Shown: piece after piece, positions 1-4,143 of the stretch
How positions within the stretch are numbered: the stretch's first letter is position 1
Layout of the letters: each line of letters opens with the position of its first letter
Source: JBFWQM01 sp050249455
Lineage (GTDB): Bacteria > Pseudomonadota > Alphaproteobacteria > MPNO01 > VGEU01
DNA length: 5,269 bases
Assembly: GCA_050249455.1 (NCBI GenBank)
Contig: JBFWQM010000314.1
Span: 1-5,269 of the forward strand
Reading direction: 5' to 3'
Notes under the pieces: generated by a model
What the model saw: the letters and a program-made list of their open reading frames with translations, nothing else
Databases searched by the model: none
What the model was told of the DNA's origin: nothing
Made by a program: the position numbers and the translations under genes

Positions 1-239
1 GCCTGCTCGACGGCTACGAGCCGCAGCGCCGGCCGGAGGCGATCAACGCCATCAACGCGATCACCGAGCGCAACAAGAAGCTGATGGAGGAGCGCGACCC
101 CGCCGTGCGCGCCCGCAACCTCGACGCCTTGCGCGCGATGGCGGCCGACCGCGAGGCCGCCTACCGCTTCATGCTCGACAGCTCGATGATCGCCTCGCTA
201 CGCCGGTCGGGGATGCTGCCGGAGAAAGGGTGCAATTGA
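1..239 (+). CDS. FAD-dependent aromatic monooxygenase, C-terminal fragment
   Basis: This is the 3' end of a gene entering from the left; codons are in phase from base 3, giving 78 visible residues before TGA at 237-239. The fragment begins LLDGYEPQRRPEA, which fits the 'L-x2-YE-x2-RRP' segment near the C-terminal side of the FAD domain in class A flavoprotein hydroxylases (the PHBH / 2-polyprenyl-6-methoxyphenol hydroxylase superfamily). An alpha-helical, Arg/Ala-rich tail follows (NKKLMEERDPAVRAR, then MLDSSMIASLRRS). Such enzymes use NAD(P)H and O2 to hydroxylate aromatic substrates in the cytoplasm. The FAD-binding GxGxxG and the DG/GD motifs lie outside the window, so neither the substrate nor the integrity of the gene can be judged. 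The last codons (about KGCN-stop) are encoded inside a REP-like palindrome, so the original C-terminus may have been altered by it. Family assignment is moderately secure; specific function is unknown. Confidence 0.6.
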   Translation, partial: LLDGYEPQRRPEAINAINAITERNKKLMEERDPAVRARNLDALRAMAADREAAYRFMLDSSMIASLRRSGMLPEKGCN

Positions 240-252
240 ATTGCGCCCCTAC
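228..252 (-). repeat. REP-like palindrome, copy 1 (inverted orientation, degenerate)
   Basis: A 25-bp unit reading, on the minus strand, GTAGGGGCGCAATTC and onward. Its 21-bp palindromic core is 228-248: arms GGGTGCAATT (228-237) and AATTGCGCCC (239-248) around a single central base, with one T/G mismatch that would be a G-U wobble in RNA. It has the same layout as the copies at 271-295, 1455-1479 and 1526-1550, including the GTAGG tail at one end. The monooxygenase stop codon TGA (237-239) lies exactly on the palindrome axis. Confidence 0.65.
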
Positions 253-270
253 GCGATCTTTCACGTCGCG

Positions 271-295
271 GTAGGGGCGGATTTCAAATCCGCCC
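271..295 (+). repeat. REP-like palindrome, copy 2
   Basis: A GTAG tail (271-274) is followed by a perfect odd palindrome: GGGCGGATTT (275-284), a central C, and AAATCCGCCC (286-295). It differs from the copy at 1455-1479 at two positions, one in each arm, and the two changes compensate so that pairing is kept. It faces copy 1 across an 18-bp spacer, with GCCCCTAC (245-252) opposite GTAGGGGC (271-278), as in paired REP/BIME elements. It ends 21 bp before the next start codon, so the hairpin could act as an attenuating or 3'-end-protecting structure between the two genes. That role is inferred. Confidence 0.75.
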
Positions 296-316
296 GCGGC
301 GCCGCCGGGTGGTAGC

Positions 317-1405
317 ATGATGCCCGCGATGGACAACATCCTCCTCCTCGGCGCCGGCAAGATCGGCGCGGCGATCGTCGAGCTGCTCGGCGCGACCGGC
401 GACTACGACGTCGTGGTCGGCGACCGCGACGCGGCGCTGCTGAAGGCGATCCATCGCCACGACGTGCGCACGCAGGTGGTGGACGTCGAGGACCCGGCCG
501 CGCTGCGCGCCGCGGCGGCCGGACGCGACGCGGTGATCAGCGCGCTGCCGTTCAACCTCAACGCCGCGGTGGCGGAGGCGGCGCGCGACGTCGGCCTGCA
601 TTATTTCGACCTGACGGAGGACGTCGCCACCACGCGACGCATCCGCACCATCGCGGCGGGCGCGCCGACCGCGTTCATGCCGCAATGCGGCCTGGCGCCG
701 GGCTTCATCGCCATCGCCGGCGCCGACCTCGCGCGCCGGTTCGACTCGCTGGACGCGCTGCACATGCGGGTCGGCGCGCTGCCGATCTTCCCGACCAACG
801 CGCTGCTCTACAATCTCACCTGGTCGACCGACGGGCTGATCAACGAGTACTGCAACCTGTGCGAGGTGATCCACGACGGCCGCCGCATGGAGGTGCTGCC
901 GCTGCAGGGGATCGAGCAGTTCCTGCTCGACGGCGTGACCTACGAGGCGTTCAACACTTCCGGCGGACTCGGCACACTGTGCGACAGCTTCGACGGCCAG
1001 GTGCGCGAGCTCGACTACAAGACGGTGCGCTATCCCGGCCACTGCGAACGGATGCGGCTCCTGATCGACGACCTCAAGCTCGGCGCGCGGCGCGAGCTGC
1101 TGAAGGACGTGCTCGAATACGCGATCCCGGTCACCCTTCAGGACGTGGTCCTGGTGTTCGCCACCGCCACCGGGCAGCGCAACGGCCGGCTGACCCAGGA
1201 GTCCTATCTCAACAAGGTCTACGCGCGCGAGATCGGCGGCCGCACTTGGAGCGCGATCCAGGTCACCACCGCCGCCGGCATCTGCACGATGATCGACCTG
1301 ATGCGCGACGGCGTGCTGCCGACGCAGGGCTTCCTGCGCCAGGAGGACGTGGCTCTCGACGCTTTCCTCGCCAACCGCTTCGGGCGGTATTACGCCGCGG
1401 ATTGA
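317..1405 (+). CDS. Saccharopine dehydrogenase family oxidoreductase, probable L-lysine 6-dehydrogenase type
   Basis: This 362-residue cytoplasmic NAD(P)-dependent oxidoreductase has an N-terminal Rossmann fold: LLLGAGKIG with glycines 12, 14 and 17, and Asp36 at the end of strand 2, which favours NAD. VISALPF follows at 73-79, then the family motif GLAPG (125-129). The catalytic/dimerisation half carries TSGG (214-217) and YKTVRYPGH (234-242). The length and the run of motifs (GLAPG, VGALPIFP, EAFNTSGG, LDYKTVRYPGH) match my recollection of L-lysine 6-dehydrogenases, a saccharopine-dehydrogenase branch that deaminates the lysine epsilon-amino group to give alpha-aminoadipate semialdehyde. 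A monofunctional saccharopine dehydrogenase is the main alternative and would yield the same product. The downstream aldehyde dehydrogenase consumes that product, supporting a lysine-catabolic role. ATGs occur at 317, 320 and 329. A weak GGGTGG (307-312) sits 4 or 7 nt before the first two, so 317 or 320 is likelier than 329. Confidence 0.8.
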   Translation: MMPAMDNILLLGAGKIGAAIVELLGATGDYDVVVGDRDAALLKAIHRHDVRTQVVDVEDPAALRAAAAGRDAVISALPFNLNAAVAEAARDVGLHYFDLTEDVATTRRIRTIAAGAPTAFMPQCGLAPGFIAIAGADLARRFDSLDALHMRVGALPIFPTNALLYNLTWSTDGLINEYCNLCEVIHDGRRMEVLPLQGIEQFLLDGVTYEAFNTSGGLGTLCDSFDGQVRELDYKTVRYPGHCERMRLLIDDLKLGARRELLKDVLEYAIPVTLQDVVLVFATATGQRNGRLTQESYLNKVYAREIGGRTWSAIQVTTAAGICTMIDLMRDGVLPTQGFLRQEDVALDAFLANRFGRYYAAD

Positions 1406-1449
1406 TGTCACGTGCCGCAAGTGATGACGTGTCTGTGCCGGCATCAAAT

Positions 1450-1555
1450 GCTCGGTAGGGGCGGGTTTCAAACCCGCCCTGTTTTCTGCTTTTCCTGTTG
1501 GCGCCGGTGCAGGGCCAATCGCCGCGGGCGGGTTTGAAACCCGCCCCTACGGAGC
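1450..1555. repeat. REP-pair element: near-perfect 30-bp inverted repeat
   Basis: Two REP-like units face each other with their GTAGG ends outward. The 25-bp units at 1455-1479 and 1526-1550 are exact reverse complements, and the match extends to 1450-1454 (GCTCG) and 1551-1555 (GGAGC) with one mismatch, giving 29 of 30 matching positions around a 46-bp spacer (1480-1525). Each unit is itself an odd palindrome (GGGCGGGTTT, centre base, AAACCCGCCC), so either two short hairpins or one long stem could form. The arrangement is the reverse of the pair at 228-295. I see no target-site duplication and no coding capacity. It lies between two genes that probably share a pathway and may end or attenuate readthrough; that effect is inferred. 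Confidence 0.8.
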
Positions 1556-1614
1556 GCCTGGAGTTGCCGAACAGGGCACTTTCCGACCCCGTTGGTGTTG
1601 TTATTCCTTTCGTC

Positions 1615-1644
1615 TGTCGTCCTCGGCTTGATCGGCCGACGACA
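1615..1644. promoter_or_regulatory. Dyad TGTCGTC-N16-GACGACA upstream of the ALDH gene (possible operator)
   Basis: Perfect 7-bp half-sites at 1615-1621 and 1638-1644 are separated by 16 bp, with centres 23 bp apart (about two helical turns). The dyad ends 48 bp before the start codon at 1693, a plausible operator position if the aldehyde dehydrogenase gene has its own promoter downstream of the REP pair. I could not place convincing -35/-10 boxes next to it. A chance origin is possible in such GC-rich DNA. Confidence 0.25.
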
Positions 1645-1679
1645 AGTAATCCAGTAACCAGCATCCGCACGACGAGAGC

Positions 1680-1684
1680 GGGAG
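1680..1684 (+). promoter_or_regulatory. Ribosome binding site of the ALDH gene
   Basis: GGGAG lies 8 nt before the ATG at 1693. It decides the start: the frame is open further upstream, to at least 1498, but that extension runs through the REP-like repeat and lacks a comparable site. Confidence 0.75.
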
Positions 1685-1692
1685 ACGTGCCC

Positions 1693-3195
1693 ATGAACAT
1701 CGACGACATCCTTACGGCCCTGCACCTCGACCCTGCTGCGCTGCGTGACGGCGACATCGCGGTCCGCACGCCGATCGATGGCAGCGAGATCGCGCGGGTG
1801 AAGGCCGCGGATGCGGCCGCCGTCGACACCGCCATCGCCCGCGCGCAGGCCGCGTTCGCGGCGTGGCGCGCGGTGCCGGCGCCGCGCCGCGGCGAGCTGA
1901 TCCGTCTGTTCGGCGCGGAGCTGCGCGCGCACAAGGCGGCGCTCGGCCGCCTGGTCACGATCGAGGCCGGCAAGATCGTCCAGGAAGGCCAGGGCGAGGT
2001 GCAGGAGATGATCGACATCTGCGACTTCGCGGTCGGGCTGTCGCGCCAGCTCTACGGACTGACCATCGCGTCCGAGCGGCCGGGGCACCGGATGATGGAG
2101 ACCTGGCACCCGCTCGGTCCCGTCGCGGTGATCTCCGCCTTCAACTTCCCGGTCGCCGTGTGGTCGTGGAACTTCGCGCTCGCGGTCGTGTGCGGCGACC
2201 CGGTGGTGTGGAAGCCGTCGGAGAAGACGCCGCTGACGGCGCTGGCGTGCCTCAAGCTGTTCGAGCGCGCCGTCGCGACGTTCGGCGGCGCGCCGGACGG
2301 GCTCGCCTCGGCCGTCGTCGGCGGCCGCGACGTCGGCGAGGCGCTGGCGCGCGATGCGCGCATCGCCCTGGTCAGCGCGACCGGCAGCGTGCCGATGGGG
2401 CGCGCGGTGGGGCAGGCCGTGGCCGCCCGGCTCGGCCGCTGCCTGTTGGAGCTCGGCGGCAACAACGCGATGATCGTCGCGCCGTCGGCCGACCTCGACC
2501 TCGCGGTGCGCGCCATCCTGTTCGCCGCGGTCGGCACTGCGGGGCAGCGCTGCACGTCGTTGCGCCGGCTGATCGTGCACGCCGACGTGCGCGGCGCGCT
2601 GCTGGAGCGGCTGAAGAAGGCCTATGCATCGATCCGCATCGGCTCGCCGCTGGACGAGGGCACCCTGGTCGGCCCGCTGATCGACGGCCGCGCCTTCGCG
2701 GCGATGCAGGAGGCGCTGCGCCGCGCCGCGGCCGACGGCGGCGTCGTCACCGGCGGCGAGCGCGTGCTCGCCGACCGCTGGCCGGACGCGCACTATGTCC
2801 GCCCGGCGATCGTCGAGATGCCGCGCCAGACCGCGCTGGTCTGCGCGGAGACGTTCGCGCCGCTGCTCTACGCGATGGAATACCGCGACTTCGACGATGC
2901 TGTCGCGATGCACAACGCGGTGCCGCAGGGCCTGTCGTCGTGCATCTTCACCACCGACCTGCGCGAGGCGGAGCGGTTCCTGTCGGTGTCGGGCAGCGAC
3001 TGCGGCATCGCCAATGTCAACATCGGACCCAGCGGGGCGGAGATCGGCGGCGCGTTCGGCGGCGAGAAGGAGACCGGCGGCGGCCGCGAGTCGGGCTCTG
3101 ATTCGTGGAAGGCCTACATGCGCCGCGCGACCAACACGATCAACTACTCGCGCGACCTGCCGCTGGCTCAGGGCATCGTCTTCCCGGCCGGCTGA
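1693..3195 (+). CDS. amaB: ALDH7/antiquitin-type alpha-aminoadipic semialdehyde dehydrogenase
   Basis: This is a complete 500-residue NAD-dependent aldehyde dehydrogenase. It should oxidise L-2-aminoadipate 6-semialdehyde (from piperideine-6-carboxylate) to 2-aminoadipate in lysine degradation, in the cytoplasm. Visible catalytic elements are Asn151 in FNFP, Lys174 in WKPSE (cofactor contact), SATGSVPMG, the general base Glu253 in LELGGNN, the nucleophile Cys287 in GQRCTS, and ExFxP at 386-390. The Glu-Cys spacing of 34 is the family norm. The C-terminal block SGAEIGGAFGGEKETGGGRE, followed by SGSDSWK, MRR and NTINYS then DLPLAQGI, is the hallmark of ALDH7A1/antiquitin. CTSLRR after the cysteine supplies the Arg pair that I recall contacting the substrate carboxylate in that family. 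The preceding gene is expected to make its substrate, 287 bp upstream across a REP pair, so co-transcription is uncertain. Its 3' end overlaps the convergent marR gene by 28 bp. The symbol is by analogy with Pseudomonas amaB; family confidence is very high. Confidence 0.93.
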   Translation: MNIDDILTALHLDPAALRDGDIAVRTPIDGSEIARVKAADAAAVDTAIARAQAAFAAWRAVPAPRRGELIRLFGAELRAHKAALGRLVTIEAGKIVQEGQGEVQEMIDICDFAVGLSRQLYGLTIASERPGHRMMETWHPLGPVAVISAFNFPVAVWSWNFALAVVCGDPVVWKPSEKTPLTALACLKLFERAVATFGGAPDGLASAVVGGRDVGEALARDARIALVSATGSVPMGRAVGQAVAARLGRCLLELGGNNAMIVAPSADLDLAVRAILFAAVGTAGQRCTSLRRLIVHADVRGALLERLKKAYASIRIGSPLDEGTLVGPLIDGRAFAAMQEALRRAAADGGVVTGGERVLADRWPDAHYVRPAIVEMPRQTALVCAETFAPLLYAMEYRDFDDAVAMHNAVPQGLSSCIFTTDLREAERFLSVSGSDCGIANVNIGPSGAEIGGAFGGEKETGGGRESGSDSWKAYMRRATNTINYSRDLPLAQGIVFPAG

Positions 3196-3656
3196 TCCGC
3201 CGCGTCGTCGGGCCCGGCCAGCAGCGCGAGCAGCGCCATCGCGTCGGCGCGGCGCGCCGGCGGCACCGGCGCCATGATGCGCGCCTGCGCGCGCAGCACC
3301 GCCGGCGTCGCCTTGGCGACGGCCGCGGCCCCGGCGTCGGTGAGCTGCAAGGCGTTGGCGCGCTGGTCGGCGGCGGTGCGTCGGCGGCTCACCAGCCCGC
3401 GGCGCACGAGACGGCGGATGATCTCGGTGAGGGTCGAGCGGTCGATGCCGGTCGCGCGGACGAGATCGGTCTGGCTGAGGCCGGGTTTCGCCATCACGCT
3501 CACCAGCACCGCGAACTGGCGCGGCGTCGGCCCCTCCTCTCCGACCTCCTGGACGAACAGGTCCACCGCCCGCTGCTGGCACAGCCGCAAGAGGTGGCCC
3601 GGCTCGTCGCGCAGCCGGAAGCCGGCGTCAACGGCTTCGTCTGGATTCGGCGGCAT
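3168..3656 (-). CDS. MarR-family winged helix-turn-helix regulator
   Basis: This 162-residue DNA-binding protein is expected to act as a dimer. From the chosen start it has an N-terminal dimerisation helix (about residues 17-38), TPRQFAVLVSV (44-54), a helix-turn-helix LSQTDLVRATGIDRSTLTEI (60-79) with recognition helix about 72-85, and the wing DQRANALQLTDAG (97-109), the classic MarR 'D-x-R ... LT-x-x-G' pattern. The size is typical. The ATG at 3656 is preferred because GGAG (3663-3666 on this strand) lies 6 nt upstream; an in-frame ATG at 3671 would add five residues but lacks a good ribosome binding site. The gene is convergent with the aldehyde dehydrogenase gene, and its last 28 bp overlap that gene's 3' end. 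MarR proteins commonly control adjacent genes and respond to small aromatic or metabolite ligands. Control of the lysine module or of the divergent DUF2336 gene is only a positional guess, and the ligand is unknown. Confidence 0.88.
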   Translation of the reverse strand: MPPNPDEAVDAGFRLRDEPGHLLRLCQQRAVDLFVQEVGEEGPTPRQFAVLVSVMAKPGLSQTDLVRATGIDRSTLTEIIRRLVRRGLVSRRRTAADQRANALQLTDAGAAAVAKATPAVLRAQARIMAPVPPARRADAMALLALLAGPDDAADQPAGKTMP

Positions 3657-3662
3657 CGGGCT

Positions 3663-3666
3663 CTCC
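3663..3666 (-). promoter_or_regulatory. Ribosome binding site of the marR-type gene
   Basis: On the minus strand, GGAG (within GGAGAG, 3661-3666) precedes the ATG at 3656 by 6 nt. It supports that start over the in-frame ATG at 3671, where only GAAGCGACC lies upstream. Confidence 0.6.
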
Positions 3667-3873
3667 GGCATGGTCGCTTCGGCGCAAACGCGGCGAACGC
3701 TTGGAACTTCGCCTGCAGTGTTTCGCGGACTTCGGGCCGGCCGACAAGGGCGCAACCGGCCGCGGTCGCTGACCGTTCCCTGCTCGCGCTTGCGACCCGC
3801 TGCGGCGATGCCGTACAAATGCTCGCGGACCCGCATCGCCTGCGTGCGTCGGCAAGTCTCGGCCTTGTCGGAA

Positions 3874-3954
3874 AAGTTTACAGTCACGTTGCACGGCGGC
3901 TGGAAGGCTTCCGCCAGCCCGTTGAAAAGACATAAGTTTGACACGATGGCACGG
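3874..3954 (+). repeat. Imperfect direct repeat, possible tandem operator
   Basis: The first copy is at 3874-3896 (AAGTTTACAGTCACG, continuing TTGCACGG) and the second at 3934-3954 (AAGTTTGACACGATGG, continuing CACGG). Start-to-start spacing is 60 bp. With a 3-bp gap and a 1-bp gap most remaining positions match, and both copies also have GAAAAG just upstream. Their place between two divergent genes suggests a pair of regulator binding sites, but two diverged copies in one sequence are weak evidence. Confidence 0.3.
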
Positions 3955-4131
3955 TTCTTGCGTGCCTCAACGCCATCTTCACGGTACGCGGCAGCGGGGG
4001 CATGGGGCGCCTTGACTGGCGTAGACCGGCCGTGCCCCACGGTGTCTCCTCAGTATGGAACGACGATTGCACACGCCCGGGACCCGGCGAGCAAGTGGAG
4101 TAGGGGTCCCGCCGCCGACGCCGAACGGGCG

Positions 4132-4137
4132 AAGGGG
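4132..4137 (+). promoter_or_regulatory. Ribosome binding site of the DUF2336 gene
   Basis: AAGGGG lies 6 nt before the ATG at 4144. Competing in-frame starts are the ATG at 3946, which would add 66 codons of low-complexity sequence without a good site, and the ATG at 4165, with GGAAGG (4149-4154) 10 nt upstream. The site favours 4144. Confidence 0.5.
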
Positions 4138-4143
4138 CCGGCC

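Larger units (their letters stand above)
3657..4143. other. Divergent intergenic region, marR-type gene to DUF2336 gene
   Basis: These 487 bp separate two divergently oriented start codons and should hold promoters for both. The middle (about 3865-3945) is visibly richer in A and T than its surroundings, containing GGAAAAGTTTACAG and TTGAAAAGACATAAG. A TTGACA hexamer occurs at 3938-3943 on the plus strand, but no good -10 sits 16-18 bp away, so I do not call a promoter. Open frames exist through this stretch on both strands, but none has a recognisable domain or convincing ribosome binding site. I see no RNA gene or terminator that I would defend. Confidence 0.5.

Noticed and set aside
685..1458. 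Plus-strand alternative frame inside the lysine/saccharopine dehydrogenase gene
   Set aside because: It is an out-of-frame shadow of a gene with strong motifs, composed mostly of Arg/Ala/Pro.
284..1471. Long minus-strand open frame (395 codons) opposite the lysine/saccharopine dehydrogenase gene
   Set aside because: It is a mirror of the plus-strand gene in high-GC DNA: low-complexity, His/Arg/Ala-rich, without a domain, and its ends read through the REP-like repeats (giving peptides such as MKPAPTE).
228..1550. The four related 25-bp repeats as a CRISPR array
   Set aside because: They occur as two inverted pairs in separate intergenic spaces, with unequal spacers and no direct-repeat array, so REP-like elements explain them better.
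1498..1692. N-terminal extension of the ALDH frame from a TTG
   Set aside because: The extra 65 codons translate a REP-like repeat (RAGLKPAPTE-type peptide) and an intergenic leader. The ATG at 1693 has GGGAG at the right distance and matches the family's length.
1468..3582. Very long minus-strand open frame (704 codons) opposite the ALDH gene
   Set aside because: It covers a clear ALDH7 gene and part of a clear MarR gene, is dominated by Arg/Ala runs, and has no recognisable motif. Lack of stops is expected from GC-rich codon usage.
3628..3933. Minus-strand frame of 101 codons in the divergent intergenic region
   Set aside because: There is no motif, the composition is Arg/Ser-rich, no ribosome binding site was seen, and it overlaps the start of the MarR gene.
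3938..3943. TTGACA hexamer resembling a sigma-70 -35 box
   Set aside because: The sequence 16-18 bp downstream (around CGTGCC) does not resemble a -10 box, and no other support was seen.
3672..4040. Upstream extension of the MarR frame, to an ATG at 4040
   Set aside because: It adds about 120 residues without a domain. A standard-size MarR protein starts at 3656 with a good ribosome binding site.
3946..4143. Upstream in-frame ATG at 3946 for the DUF2336 gene
   Set aside because: The added 66 residues look like translated intergenic DNA, and no good ribosome binding site precedes it. AAGGGG favours 4144.
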